Below, piece by piece: positions 1 through 8,957 of a DNA stretch of 64,000 nucleotides (its first letter is position 1; each line of letters opens with the position of its first letter). The stretch comes from DATFDN01 sp963756495 (GTDB lineage: Bacteria; Pseudomonadota; Alphaproteobacteria; Acetobacterales; Acetobacteraceae), in the NCBI GenBank assembly GCA_963756495.1, contig CAVWNS010000002.1, positions 496,001 through 560,000 of the forward strand, in the 5' to 3' direction. The translations under genes and the position numbers were made by a program. The notes under the pieces were generated by a model. The model was not told the DNA's origin and searched no databases. It was given only the letters and a program-made list of their open reading frames with translations.

Positions 1-2
1 CG

Positions 3-971
3 TTCAGCTTCGTCGAGCGGGTGCCGCAGGACCGCATCGTGCTGCAACGCTTTCCCGGCTACTGGAACGCCGGGGCGATCCATTTCGATCGCGTGGTGTA
101 TCAACCGAACCCGAACCCATCGGTACGGCTGGCCGACCTGCAAGCCGGCGCGCTTGATCTGGTCGAATACATCGTGCCCACCGATGTCCCGGCGGTGCAG
201 AAGGACGCGAAGCTGAAGCTCGCGATCGACAACAGCCTGGCCTATGGGGGGATCACCTTCAATGTCGGGAACGGCCCGCAGGCGAACACGCCGGTCGGGC
301 AGAGCGCGCTGGTTCGCCAGGCCTTCGAACTGGCGATCGACCGCACTGCGCTGATCCAGGTCGTCTATGACGGGCTGTACGCGCCGGTAGCACAGGCGAA
401 CCCACCCAATTCGCCTTACTACGTCGGTGCGATCCAGCCGCCCGGGCGGGATGTCTCGAAGGCGAAGGCGCTGCTGAGGCAGGCGGCGGTGAAGCTGCCG
501 GTTCCGGTGACGCTGACCGTCACCAACAGCGCCGACGATCAGCAGAGCGGCGAGGTGATCCAATCAATGGCGAGCGAGGCCGGGTTCAACGTCAAGATTG
601 TGGCGACGGAGTTCGCCTCCTCGCTTCAGGCCGGCTACGCTGGGAGGTTCGAGGCCTACGCCATCGGCTGGTCGGGGCGGGTCGATCCAGACGGCAATAT
701 GTACCAGTTCCTGCACAGCGGCGGCACGTTCAACTACGGCCACTATACCAATGCCGATGTGGACAAGCTGCTGGAGCAGGCGCGTCAGACCACCGATGTC
801 GCCCAGCGCAAGGCGCTCTATGCGAAGGTGTGGGAGCAGCAGCGCAAGGACCTGCCGCTGGTCTATCTCTGGAATCCGAAGAACACGGTCGCCATGAAGA
901 AGACCCTGGACGGCTTCGTGCAAGTCCCGGACGGCATCATCCGCCTGCAAGGGATGCATTTCGCGCCGTAG
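3..971 (+). CDS. ABC transporter periplasmic substrate-binding protein, peptide/nickel type (3' part)
   Basis: C-terminal part of a family 5 extracellular solute-binding protein; the gene begins upstream of the window, because the frame is open from base 3 and the first residues (FSFVERVPQD, then RFPGYW) match the internal segment usually followed by DRIVLxRFxGYW in this family. The remaining ~320 residues run to the normal C-terminus, with the conserved VRQAFELAIDR helix around residue 100. Such proteins bind oligopeptides, dipeptides or related solutes in the periplasm and deliver them to a Dpp/Opp permease. The cognate permease and ATPase genes are presumably upstream. The stop overlaps the 3' end of the convergent MFS gene by 35 bases. 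The substrate cannot be told. Confidence 0.9.
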   Translation, partial: FSFVERVPQDRIVLQRFPGYWNAGAIHFDRVVYQPNPNPSVRLADLQAGALDLVEYIVPTDVPAVQKDAKLKLAIDNSLAYGGITFNVGNGPQANTPVGQSALVRQAFELAIDRTALIQVVYDGLYAPVAQANPPNSPYYVGAIQPPGRDVSKAKALLRQAAVKLPVPVTLTVTNSADDQQSGEVIQSMASEAGFNVKIVATEFASSLQAGYAGRFEAYAIGWSGRVDPDGNMYQFLHSGGTFNYGHYTNADVDKLLEQARQTTDVAQRKALYAKVWEQQRKDLPLVYLWNPKNTVAMKKTLDGFVQVPDGIIRLQGMHFAP

Positions 972-2223
972 CCCGCATCGGGGCGTCCATGCTCGCCAGC
1001 GACCGGCCGCGCGTCTCCGGCAGCAGCAGCACGCCGACGACCATCAGCCCATAGGCCAACAGCGCGAATACCACGATCGCTGCTCCGAGGCCGAGCCGCA
1101 CCGTCAGGAATCCGACGAGCGCCGGGAACAGCGCGCCGATCCCGCGCCCCGCGTTGTAGCAGAAGCCCTGACCGCACCCCCGCACGACCGAGGGGAACAG
1201 CTCGGTCATGAACGGGCCCATCGGCGGAAACATCATGTAGATGATGAAACCAAGGGGAAAGCCGATCAGCAGGATCGCCCCATCGCCGATCGGTGCCAGC
1301 AGGTAGATCAGCACCATCACCATCGAGCCGAGTGCCGAGACCAGAAAGGTCGGCTTGCGGCCGATCGCGTCCGACAGGTACGATCCGGCGATGAAGCCGC
1401 ATAGCGCGCCGAGGATGTGCACGAGCAGGTAGCTGCCGGTGCCGACCGCGCTCAGGTGGCGCACCGTCTTGAGATAAGTCGGCAACCACGTGGACAGCGC
1501 GTAGCTGCCGCCCTGCGCGCCGATCGCCATCAGCACTAGCCGCCAGGTGGTGGTAAGGTACGGTGGGCGCAGGGCGGCAAACGCGTGGGCGAGGCCGCCG
1601 GCGGATGCGCCTGCCACCCGTTCACGCGGGGCGAGGTCGGACTCCTGCACATTGCGCCGGATCCAGACGACCAGGAGCGCCGGCAGGATGCCGATCCAGA
1701 ACATCACCCGGAAGGCGGTCGCCGCCGGCAGAAATGCGAACAGTCCGGTATAGGCGAGCGCCGCCGCACCCCAGCCGAATGCCCAGCCTGTCTGCACCAA
1801 GCCGACCGCGCGGCCGCGGAAGCGGTCCTGGATCACCTCGCCCATCAGCACCGCCCCGGCCGCCCACTCGCCGCCGAAGCCCACGCCTTGCAGCGCGCGC
1901 AAGATGAACAGCTGCTCGAAGTTCTGCGCGAAGCCGCACAGGAAGGTGAACACCGCGTACCAGAGAATGGTGACCTGCAGCACCCGCAACCGGCCGAAGC
2001 GGTCGGCCAGCGCGCCGCCGAGCCATCCACCGAGGGCGGAGACCAGCAGCGTGATCGTGGCGAGTTCGCCCGCCTCGGCATTGGAGATGTGCCACAGCGC
2101 GAGCAGGGTCGGGATGACGAAGCTGAAGATCTGCACGTCGAGCGCATCGAGCGTCCAGCCGCCGAAGCAGGCCGCCATCGTGCGCTTCTCCCGGGCCGTC
2201 AGCTCCGAGAACCATGCCAGCAT
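937..2223 (-). CDS. MFS transporter, aromatic acid/sugar-type
   Basis: Inner-membrane major facilitator of 428 residues. The start at 2223 is chosen because a purine-rich GGGGGGAG lies just upstream of this ATG; a longer 450-residue frame has no such site. After an acidic/basic leader (ELTAREKRT) comes helix 1 with GWTLDALD, then the MFS loop 2-3 signature GGALADRFGRLRVL, and in the second half SDAIGRKPTF, giving the 6+6 helix plan. D in helix 1 (TLDALDVQ) and the GEW motif (GFGGEWAAG) are typical of the aromatic acid:H+ symporter/metabolite:H+ symporter groups. Convergent with the ABC binding protein. The substrate is unknown; organic or aromatic acid is an inference from family. Confidence 0.88.
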   Translation of the reverse strand: MLAWFSELTAREKRTMAACFGGWTLDALDVQIFSFVIPTLLALWHISNAEAGELATITLLVSALGGWLGGALADRFGRLRVLQVTILWYAVFTFLCGFAQNFEQLFILRALQGVGFGGEWAAGAVLMGEVIQDRFRGRAVGLVQTGWAFGWGAAALAYTGLFAFLPAATAFRVMFWIGILPALLVVWIRRNVQESDLAPRERVAGASAGGLAHAFAALRPPYLTTTWRLVLMAIGAQGGSYALSTWLPTYLKTVRHLSAVGTGSYLLVHILGALCGFIAGSYLSDAIGRKPTFLVSALGSMVMVLIYLLAPIGDGAILLIGFPLGFIIYMMFPPMGPFMTELFPSVVRGCGQGFCYNAGRGIGALFPALVGFLTVRLGLGAAIVVFALLAYGLMVVGVLLLPETRGRSLASMDAPMRATARNASLAGG

Positions 2224-2304
2224 GCGTGCTCCCCCCGTTATCGGGACGAGTGAAGCACGCACCCTGCGGGGCGCGCAAAGTGGCCGCACGGGCGACCTGG
2301 TGCT

Positions 2305-2399
2305 TTACTCAGCGACGCGGCGGGCTCGCAGCGGCAGGACCAGCAGCGCGGTGGTCAAGCCGAGCGCGCCGCTGATCAGGGTCTCCCCTGTCGGCTGAG
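2305..2399 (-). pseudogene. possible 3' remnant of a membrane transporter gene
   Basis: Between the MFS gene and the VOC gene an open minus-strand frame reads ETLISGALGLTTALLVLPLR-ARR-VAE and stops at TAA (2305-2307). It resembles a last transmembrane helix plus a short basic tail of an MFS/DMT-type permease, but no upstream portion remains: the + strand VOC gene starts immediately beyond. It may be a decayed tail or chance. Confidence 0.25.
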
Positions 2400-2419
2400 G
2401 GGTGCGGTTGGAGAGGCGT

Positions 2420-2770
2420 ATGGCTGTAAAGCGGATCGTTGCGAACGTCGCGGCTGACCAGACCAGCACCGCCAAGGCGTTCTACGGCGACGTGCTGGGC
2501 ATGAACGTGGTCATGGACCTTGGATGGATTGTGACCTTTGCAGCCGAAGGCAGCGCAGTGCCGCAGATCAGCGTGGCGATAGAAGGTGGGTCAGGAACAC
2601 CAGTGCCGGACCTCTCCATTGAGGTTGATAACCTCGATGACGCTTATCGACGGGTGCAAGCCGCAGGGTTCAAGGTCGAGTACGGTCCGGTAACCGAGCC
2701 ATGGGGCGTGACACGTTTCTATGTTCGCGACCCTTTCGGGCGCCTCGTCAATATTCTGGCTCATGGATGA
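2420..2770 (+). CDS. VOC (glyoxalase/bleomycin resistance) family protein
   Basis: Protein of 116 residues made of two beta-alpha-beta-beta-beta modules typical of the vicinal oxygen chelate fold: first module with FYGDVLGMNVVMDLGW, second with FYVRDPFGRLVNIL. The ATG at 2420 is preferred because GGAGAGG sits five bases upstream. Family members are metal-dependent isomerases, dioxygenases or drug-binding proteins. Here the second-module end DPFGRLVNIL has N where the usual metal-ligand Glu is found (DPxGxxxEL/NIL), so a metal-free binding or resistance-type role is possible. Stands alone between divergent/convergent neighbours. Confidence 0.85.
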   Translation: MAVKRIVANVAADQTSTAKAFYGDVLGMNVVMDLGWIVTFAAEGSAVPQISVAIEGGSGTPVPDLSIEVDNLDDAYRRVQAAGFKVEYGPVTEPWGVTRFYVRDPFGRLVNILAHG

Positions 2771-2797
2771 CGTCTGGCATCCAAGGCCCACTCTGGA

Positions 2798-4210
2798 TTA
2801 GCGCCCGGTCAGCACCCGCTCGACCAGTTGGCGCACCGTGGGGATGAAGCCGTTCGAGTAGAACGGGTCGCGGCTGAAACGGAACGCGTTATGGCCGCTG
2901 AACATCAGGTTATGCTCGATGGCGGCGGGATCGTCGCTGGTGTGCGCGATATCCTGAAGCGTCTTCTGGATGCAAAAGCTGCGTGGGTCGGGGCGCTTGC
3001 CGTTCGTGTGATCCGGCGCGTGCTGGCTCCAGTTCGAGAAGCGGCACTGGCTCAGGCAACCCATGCAGGCGATCTGGTCGCGGGTGATCTCGCGCGCCTT
3101 CTCGGGCGTGACGAAGACCAGCGTGGAATCGGGCGTGCGCAGCGCCTCGGTGAAGCCCTGCGCCTCCCAGGTGCGCACGCGCGCGAGATCAGGTGTGGTC
3201 AGAAATGCGGCGCGCTTGCGCGGGCCGACGCCATACTGCGCGACATGCTCGCCGACCGGCTCGGTCGTGAAGGCCGCCTGGTGCTCGCCCCGCTGGCGCA
3301 GTTCCTTGATGAAGTCGTTGTTGACGGCGCTCGACCAGAAGCCGGTCGGGCTGAAATTGTTCAGGAAGACGTCGCCCTCCTTGAGGGTGGGCAGCCGGCG
3401 CTTCCACGCCTCGCCGATCGGGCTTTCCTGGGTCAGCAGCGGGCGGGTGCCGAACTGGAAGGCGACCGGTCCCAGATCGGGGTTGTCGATCCAGTCCTGC
3501 CACTCCTCCAGCCACCAGACGCCGCCGGCCATGATGATCGGCGTTTCGTGCAACCCAAAGTCACGCATCTGCTTGCGCAATGCGAGCACGCGGGGGAACG
3601 GGTCCTCCGGCCGGGCGGGGTCCTCGCTGTTTGACAGGCCGTTGTGTCCGCCCGCCAGCCAGGGGTCCTCATACACCACGCCACCGAGCAGCGCGGCGGC
3701 CTTGTGGTACGCGCGTCGCCACAGCGCATTGAAGGCGCGTGCAGAGGAGACGATCGGATAATAATGGATGTTGAACTTCGCGGCGATATCGGCGAGGCGG
3801 TAAGGCATCCCGGCGCCGCACGTGATGCCGTTGATGAGGCCCTTCGCCTGTTCCAGCGCGCCGGTGATGACGCGCTCGGCGCCGCCCATCTCCCACAGGA
3901 TATTCGCGTGGATGCGCCCCTTGCCGCCGGCGAGTTCGTAGGCGCGCCGGGCCTGCGTCACCGCGCCCCGGATCGCGTAGGCGATCAGCTCCTCGTGACG
4001 CTCCCGCCGCGTGCGGCCGTGATAGACTTGCGGGATGGGTCGGCCCTGCTCGTCGTAGCTGTCGGCGTTGACGGCGCTGAACGTGCCCACGCCACCAGCT
4101 GCCGCCCAATTTCCGCACGAGATGCCGTTGGAAATGGCGACACCCTTGCCGCCTTCCACCAGCGGCAGGACGTCGATACCCCCCATCCGGATCGCGTTGA
4201 TTGCTTTCAT
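2798..4210 (-). CDS. nitronate monooxygenase-like FMN protein with C-terminal Cys cluster
   Basis: TIM-barrel FMN enzyme of 470 residues related to nitronate monooxygenase/2-nitropropane dioxygenase. Visible are the barrel motifs INGITCGAGMP, IIMAGGVW and the phosphate-binding AFQFGTRPL. Start taken at 4210, where AAAGG precedes ATG. It is longer than classical NMO (~320-380 aa): the extra C-terminal part carries C382, C385, C389 and C413 (CMGCLSQC then SFCIQK), a spacing like the 4Fe-4S site of old-yellow-type NADH:flavin reductases. Family knowledge gives oxidation of nitroalkanes or an enoyl reductase role; the Cys cluster suggests a different electron source. Stop is 28 bases from the VOC gene end (convergent). 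Confidence 0.8.
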   Translation of the reverse strand: MKAINAIRMGGIDVLPLVEGGKGVAISNGISCGNWAAAGGVGTFSAVNADSYDEQGRPIPQVYHGRTRRERHEELIAYAIRGAVTQARRAYELAGGKGRIHANILWEMGGAERVITGALEQAKGLINGITCGAGMPYRLADIAAKFNIHYYPIVSSARAFNALWRRAYHKAAALLGGVVYEDPWLAGGHNGLSNSEDPARPEDPFPRVLALRKQMRDFGLHETPIIMAGGVWWLEEWQDWIDNPDLGPVAFQFGTRPLLTQESPIGEAWKRRLPTLKEGDVFLNNFSPTGFWSSAVNNDFIKELRQRGEHQAAFTTEPVGEHVAQYGVGPRKRAAFLTTPDLARVRTWEAQGFTEALRTPDSTLVFVTPEKAREITRDQIACMGCLSQCRFSNWSQHAPDHTNGKRPDPRSFCIQKTLQDIAHTSDDPAAIEHNLMFSGHNAFRFSRDPFYSNGFIPTVRQLVERVLTGR

Positions 4211-4360
4211 CGCCAGCCTTTGCCTCAGCGCGCACCGGCGTCCCGCTCTCAACATCCGCCGCGCACGAGGGCGGTCGAGCCAGGACGCCAGTTCGTTGTT
4301 TTTAGTGACCTGCCCCTCGTCGAAGCTCGCCGTGGATGACAGCGGGCTTCGGACGGACGG

Positions 4361-6580
4361 TCACTCCCCGGCCGCCGCCGGCTGATCAGCCCCAGGCTGG
4401 TCAACCCCAGGCTGCTCGCCACGATCACGGCGCTCGCCCCGGTCCCGATCCCCGCGCCCCGGTTTGGCACCCACCTTGTCGGCGATGTCCTCCCCGGTCG
4501 CCTGATCGACCACGCGCATGGACAGCTTGACCTTGCCGCGCTCGTCGAAGCCGACGACCTTCACCTTCACCGCGTCGCCGACATTGACCACGTCGCTGGT
4601 CTTGCCGACCCGCCCTTGCGCCAGCTCGCTGATATGCACGAGCCCGTCGCGCGAGCCGAGGAAGTTCACGAAGGCGCCGAAATCGGCGGTCTTTACCACC
4701 TTGCCGTTGTAGATCACCCCGATCTCGGGCTCGGCCACGATGCCGCGGATCCAGTCGATCGCGGCCTGTGCCCGGTCCTGTTCGGTGGCGGCGATCTTGA
4801 TGGTGCCGTCATCGCCGATGTCGATCTTGCAGCCGGTCTGCTCCACGATCTCACGGATCACCTTGCCCCCAGTGCCGATCACCTCGCGGATCTTCTCCTT
4901 GGGAACGTTGATGATGGTGATGCGCGGCGCGTTGGCGGCGACATCGCCGCGCGCGCCGGTAATCACCTTGGCCATCTCGCCCAGGATATGCATGCGCCCG
5001 TCGCGCGCCTGATCGAGCGCGATGCGCATGATCTCCGGCGTGATGGACGTGATCTTGATGTCCATCTGCAAGCTGGTGACGCCCTTCTCGGTGCCCGCCA
5101 CCTTGAAGTCCATGTCGCCGAGGTGGTCCTCGTCGCCCAAGATGTCGGAGAGCACCGCGAAGCCGCGCTCCTCCTTGATCAGCCCCATCGCGATGCCGGC
5201 GACCGGCCGCGCCAGTGGCACGCCTGCGTCCATCATGGCAAGCGAGGAGCCGCAGACGGTGGCCATCGACGACGATCCGTTGCTCTCGGTGATCTCCGAG
5301 ACGACACGGACCGTGTAGGGAAAGCTGGCCTTCTCCGGCAGCAGCGGATGCAGCGCCCGCCAAGCGAGCTTGCCGTGGCCGATCTCGCGCCGCCCCGGGC
5401 TGCCCATGCGGCCCGCCTCGCCGACCGAGTACGGCGGGAAGTTGTAGTGCAGCATGAAGTGCTCGCGGTACTCGCCCTCGAGCGCGTCGATGACCTGCTC
5501 GTCCTGCCCGGTTCCCAAGGTGGCGACGCAGAGCGCCTGCGTCTCCCCGCGGGTGAACAGCGCCGAGCCATGCGAACGCGGCAGCAGCCCGACCTCGGCC
5601 AGGATCGGCCGGACGGTGCGCGTGTCGCGCCCGTCGATGCGGGTTCCGGTGTCCAGGATGGCGTTTCGGACGATGTCGGCCTCAAGCTTCTTGAACAGCG
5701 CCTGGGCCTTGTCCGCGTCCAGCCCCTCGGCCGCGATCTGGGTCAGCGCGCCCTTCTTGGCCGCGTCAATACGGTCGTGGCGCGCGCCCTTCTCCTTCTC
5801 GCCATACGCGGCGACCAGCCCGGCGCGGCCCAGCGTGTCGAGGCGCGCAGCAAGAGCCTTCTCCTCGCTCGACGGCTCGGGCAGCGGCCATGGCTCCTTG
5901 GCGGCACGCTCGGCAATCTCGATGATGGCGTCGATCACCGGCTGGAATGCCTTGTGGCCGAAGGTGACGGCGCCCAGCATCACGTCCTCGGGCAACTCCC
6001 GCGCCTCGCTCTCGACCATCAGCACGCCCTCGGACGTGCCCGCGAGCACGAGGTCGAGCGCGGTGTCCTCAAGCTGCTCAGCGGTGGGATTGAGAAGGTA
6101 ACGGCCTTCCCTGTAGCCAACGCGGCAGGCGCCGACGGGGCCGAAGAATGGAATGCCGGACAGCGTCAGCGCGGCGGAGCAGCCGATCATCGCGACGATA
6201 TCGGGGTCGTTCTCCAGGTCGTGGCTCAGCACGGTCGCGATGACCTGCACTTCGTTGCGGAACCCATCCGGGAACAGCGGGCGGATCGGCCGATCGATCA
6301 AGCGGCTGACCAGCACCTCGTTCTCCGAGGGGCGGCCCTCGCGCTTGAAGAAGCCGCCCGGGATCTTGCCTGCCGCGAACGCCTTCTCCTGGTAGTTCAC
6401 CGTGAGTGGGAAGAAGTCTTGGCCGGGCCGGGCGGTCTTGGCGGCGACGGCGGTGCAGAGCACGATGGTGTCGCCGTAGCGGACCAGCACGGCCCCGTCC
6501 GCCTGCCGGGCGATCTTGCCGGTCTCAAGCACGAGCTTGCGCCCGCCCCAGTCCAGTTCCTTGCGATAGTAGTCGAACAT
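4361..6580 (-). CDS. pnp: polyribonucleotide nucleotidyltransferase (PNPase)
   Basis: Phosphorolytic 3'-5' exoribonuclease and RNA-tailing enzyme, core of the degradosome. 739 residues, normal length. Order of domains: first RNase PH domain from the N-terminus, helical linker, second RNase PH domain with the catalytic region GSSLAMMDAGVP, KH domain (INVPKEKIREVIGTGGK), S1 domain (GAFVNFLGSRDGLVHISEL), then a basic/acidic, Gln/Pro-rich tail (GDRDRGERRDRGEQ) typical of alphaproteobacteria. The ATG at 6580 follows AAGGACGACGC. It lies downstream of rpsO in the same orientation, the conserved rpsO-pnp order, with a long 309-base gap between them. Confidence 0.98.
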   Translation of the reverse strand: MFDYYRKELDWGGRKLVLETGKIARQADGAVLVRYGDTIVLCTAVAAKTARPGQDFFPLTVNYQEKAFAAGKIPGGFFKREGRPSENEVLVSRLIDRPIRPLFPDGFRNEVQVIATVLSHDLENDPDIVAMIGCSAALTLSGIPFFGPVGACRVGYREGRYLLNPTAEQLEDTALDLVLAGTSEGVLMVESEARELPEDVMLGAVTFGHKAFQPVIDAIIEIAERAAKEPWPLPEPSSEEKALAARLDTLGRAGLVAAYGEKEKGARHDRIDAAKKGALTQIAAEGLDADKAQALFKKLEADIVRNAILDTGTRIDGRDTRTVRPILAEVGLLPRSHGSALFTRGETQALCVATLGTGQDEQVIDALEGEYREHFMLHYNFPPYSVGEAGRMGSPGRREIGHGKLAWRALHPLLPEKASFPYTVRVVSEITESNGSSSMATVCGSSLAMMDAGVPLARPVAGIAMGLIKEERGFAVLSDILGDEDHLGDMDFKVAGTEKGVTSLQMDIKITSITPEIMRIALDQARDGRMHILGEMAKVITGARGDVAANAPRITIINVPKEKIREVIGTGGKVIREIVEQTGCKIDIGDDGTIKIAATEQDRAQAAIDWIRGIVAEPEIGVIYNGKVVKTADFGAFVNFLGSRDGLVHISELAQGRVGKTSDVVNVGDAVKVKVVGFDERGKVKLSMRVVDQATGEDIADKVGAKPGRGDRDRGERRDRGEQPGVDQPGADQPAAAGE

Positions 6581-6889
6581 GCGTCGTCCTTCGATGCGCG
6601 CGGCATCGGCGGACGTCTCCCGATCAGCCCTCGTCTCCCGGCGGGATACGGCGTCTCGGGCCGCATGGAGGCGCGGGCTGCGACACGGTGCAGGCCGCGG
6701 GCCATGTGGCCGGAAACGCCGTCACGGTTCCCGTTGGGTGCCGGACCGGCGGTGTGTGGTCCGCCGCGTGTCGCGACGTGTGCGGGTTCTCTCCCCGCGT
6801 TGCCTCGCGCCACCATGGCGCCAGGATCAGTCGTTATGCTTGCGGGCGTACATATGTGTGCGACCGCGCCGGATTTCAGGGGCGGCGGG
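6581..6889. other. rpsO-pnp intergenic spacer
   Basis: 309 bases without a supported gene. In other bacteria this spacer holds the pnp leader hairpin cut by RNase III for autoregulation, but I could not draw a convincing long stem here. Near 6848-6875 there is a short palindromic run around TACATATGTGTG. No terminator with a clear U-tract was seen. Confidence 0.5.
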
Positions 6890-7159
6890 TCAGCGCCGCA
6901 GGCTCAGGCGCCCGATCAGCGTCTCGTAGCGGCGGCTGTCCTTGCGCTTGAGGTAGTCGAGCAGGCGTCGCCGCCGGCCAACCAGCATCAGCAGGCCGCG
7001 GCGACTGTGGAAGTCCTTCGCGTGCGTCTTCAGATGGTCGGTTAGGTTGGTGATCCGCTCGGAGAGCAGGGCGACCTGCACCTCCGGGCTGCCGGTATCG
7101 CTCGGCTGGGTGGCGTAGTCGGTGATGAGCGCGCCCCGGCGCTCTGCGGTGATCGACAT
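6890..7159 (-). CDS. rpsO: 30S ribosomal protein S15
   Basis: 89-residue S15 of the normal length, binding 16S rRNA helices 20-22 early in small-subunit assembly. Starts MSITAERR, contains the diagnostic TGSPEVQVALLSERI, the DFHSRRGLLMLVGRRRRLLDYL helix pair (split here as DFHSRRGLLMLV and RRRRLLDYLK) and ends RYETLIGRLSLRR. The ATG at 7159 is chosen because GAAGGAGC lies eight bases upstream; the longer frame is not needed. Located between truB (upstream, 61 bases) and pnp (downstream), the classical operon order. Confidence 0.98.
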   Translation of the reverse strand: MSITAERRGALITDYATQPSDTGSPEVQVALLSERITNLTDHLKTHAKDFHSRRGLLMLVGRRRRLLDYLKRKDSRRYETLIGRLSLRR

Positions 7160-7220
7160 CGGGATTGCTCCTTCTTCGGGCTGGATGGAGCGCGTGGATC
7201 GACCGGGCAACGGACCGGAG

Positions 7221-8147
7221 TCACAAGATCCGTTCGGGTCTGAGCCAGCCGTCTTGCAGGCGACACAGCCCGATCACGCGGCCCCCCGCCATGGCGCGCG
7301 CCAAGCCCCCATCGGGATCGGCGGCCCCTGGAATGCGACCGAGCAGGGCGACCAGGCTGATCGCCTGTCCGTTCCGCAGATCGGAGGCCTCCGCCTCGGT
7401 CAGGGCCAGCGCCGGGATGTCGGCCAGCGCGGTCGCGACCGGAAGCAGCAGGTCCGGGGAAGCGGGGCCCGTATGGTCCGGGCCGGCCACTTTGTCCAGG
7501 GGAATCGATTGCTGTTCCGTGAACGGGCCGACGCGCAGCCGGCGAAGGGCGGCGACATGGCCCAGCGTGCCGCAGGCGGCGGCGAGGTCGCGTGCCAGGC
7601 TGCGCATATAGACGCCCTTGCCCGACTGCACCTCGAACACGGCGGTGTCCGCGTCTGGACGCTCCATCAGCGCGAAGCGATCGACGCGCGCCGGGCGTGG
7701 CTCCAGCACCGGCGCGCGTCCCTCGCGCGCCATGTCGTAGGCGCGCTCCCCGGCGATCTTCACCGCCGAATACGCGGGCGGGACCTGCATGATCACGCCC
7801 CGGAAAGCGGACAGGGCGGCCTCGATCGCGGCATCATCGGGGCGCACGCGGGAGGTGGCGGTAACCTGCCCGTCCGCGTCGTCGGTGTCGCGCGCCTCCC
7901 CGAACCGGAGCGAGAAGCGGTAGAGCTTGGTGCCGTCCATCACGTACGGCACCGTCTTGGTCGCGGCGCCGAAGGCGATCGGCAGGACGCCCGTCGCCAG
8001 CGGATCGAGCGTGCCGCCATGCCCGGCCTTTTGAGCATCGAACCCGCGTCGGACCCGGTTGACGACGTCGGTGCTGGTGAGCCGGGGCGGCTTGTCGATC
8101 ACCAGCCAGCCATCGAGCGGCCGGCCACGGGGCTTGCGGCGGGGCAT
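7221..8147 (-). CDS. truB: tRNA pseudouridine(55) synthase
   Basis: Isomerises U55 to pseudouridine in the T-loop of tRNAs. 308 residues from the ATG at 8147 (GGGAGA upstream); an alternative ATG 33 bases earlier lacks a site. The catalytic Asp is D48 in GHGGTLDPLATGVLP; also visible are the N-terminal DGWLVIDKPPRLTS and the KGVYMRSLARDLA motif. The C-terminus carries a degenerate PUA-like region. First of the truB-rpsO-pnp cluster. Confidence 0.97.
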   Translation of the reverse strand: MPRRKPRGRPLDGWLVIDKPPRLTSTDVVNRVRRGFDAQKAGHGGTLDPLATGVLPIAFGAATKTVPYVMDGTKLYRFSLRFGEARDTDDADGQVTATSRVRPDDAAIEAALSAFRGVIMQVPPAYSAVKIAGERAYDMAREGRAPVLEPRPARVDRFALMERPDADTAVFEVQSGKGVYMRSLARDLAAACGTLGHVAALRRLRVGPFTEQQSIPLDKVAGPDHTGPASPDLLLPVATALADIPALALTEAEASDLRNGQAISLVALLGRIPGAADPDGGLARAMAGGRVIGLCRLQDGWLRPERIL

Positions 8148-8338
8148 TGCGGGTCTCCCAGGGACTGCGCTGGCGCTCAATCGGCCCAGGGATCGGCGAT
8201 GTCCACGCCCGGTCGATCAGAATCGCCCCCCAGACCAAGCCGCGAAAATTAGTTCGCTTACCGCTGCATCCGGCCAGCCTTCTCGCAACGAGACGAAACA
8301 GCGGCTGGCCAAGGCCGCCCTCAACAGGAGCAAAGCCG

Positions 8339-8911
8339 ATGAAGCGTAGCACCCTGCTTGCCGCCACCCTGCTCGCCTCTGCCACAATCCTGCCGACGGC
8401 GCCCGCCCGGGCCGCCTCGGAGCCGGTCGTCATGGTCGGTGGACAGTCGATGTTCCCCAGCAAGACGATCGTCGCGAATGCCGTGAACTCCGCCGACCAC
8501 ACCACGCTGGTGGCGGCGGTGAAGGCGGCCGGCCTTGTGGACACGCTGAGCGGCAAGGGGCCGTTCACCGTCTTCGCGCCCACCAACGAGGCGTTCAACG
8601 ACCTGCCGCCCGGCACCGTGGACGCGCTGCTCAAGCCGGAGGATAAGGCGATGCTGACCAAGGTCCTAACCTACCACGTCGTGCCCGGCGACTACGACAC
8701 GACCCGGCTGCGGTCGATGATCCTGGCCGGCAACGGGGTCGTGCATCTCAAGACGGTCGAGGGCGACATGCTCGCGGTGAGCATGAACGGGTCCACGAAC
8801 ATGCTGGTCAAGGACGACAAGGGCGACGTCGCCGATATCACCATCGCCGATGTCCACCAGAGCAACGGCGTCATTCAGGTGATCGACCACTTACTAATGC
8901 CGGCGCACTGA
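8339..8911 (+). CDS. secreted fasciclin-domain protein
   Basis: 190-residue exported protein. Residues 1-26 form a Sec signal (KR, hydrophobic LLAATLLASATIL, then APARAA). The remainder is one FAS1 domain: ANAVNSADHTTLVAAVKAAG, the H1 motif GPFTVFAPTNEAF, the YHVV box and the H2 end NGVIQVIDHLLMP. FAS1 proteins act in adhesion or as small surface antigens (MPT70/83 type). The start is fixed by AGGAG eight bases before ATG at 8339. It is convergent with an anti-sigma/ECF-sigma pair, an association known for SigK-RskA and its fasciclin targets in mycobacteria. Divergent from truB with a 191-base promoter region. Confidence 0.93.
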   Translation: MKRSTLLAATLLASATILPTAPARAASEPVVMVGGQSMFPSKTIVANAVNSADHTTLVAAVKAAGLVDTLSGKGPFTVFAPTNEAFNDLPPGTVDALLKPEDKAMLTKVLTYHVVPGDYDTTRLRSMILAGNGVVHLKTVEGDMLAVSMNGSTNMLVKDDKGDVADITIADVHQSNGVIQVIDHLLMPAH

Positions 8912-8957
8912 CCGCACGCGCCGTGTGATCGGACGGGTCAAGAAGGCTCCCTGGACC

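Noticed and set aside
4616..7045. Very long open frame opposite pnp on the + strand
   Set aside because: Mirror frame of a conserved gene in high-GC DNA; no family features and it spans several real genes.
8220..8260. ECF-type promoter before the fasciclin gene
   Set aside because: AT-richer stretch present, but no recognised GGAAC/CGTC pair at proper spacing; the target sequence of this sigma factor is unknown to me.
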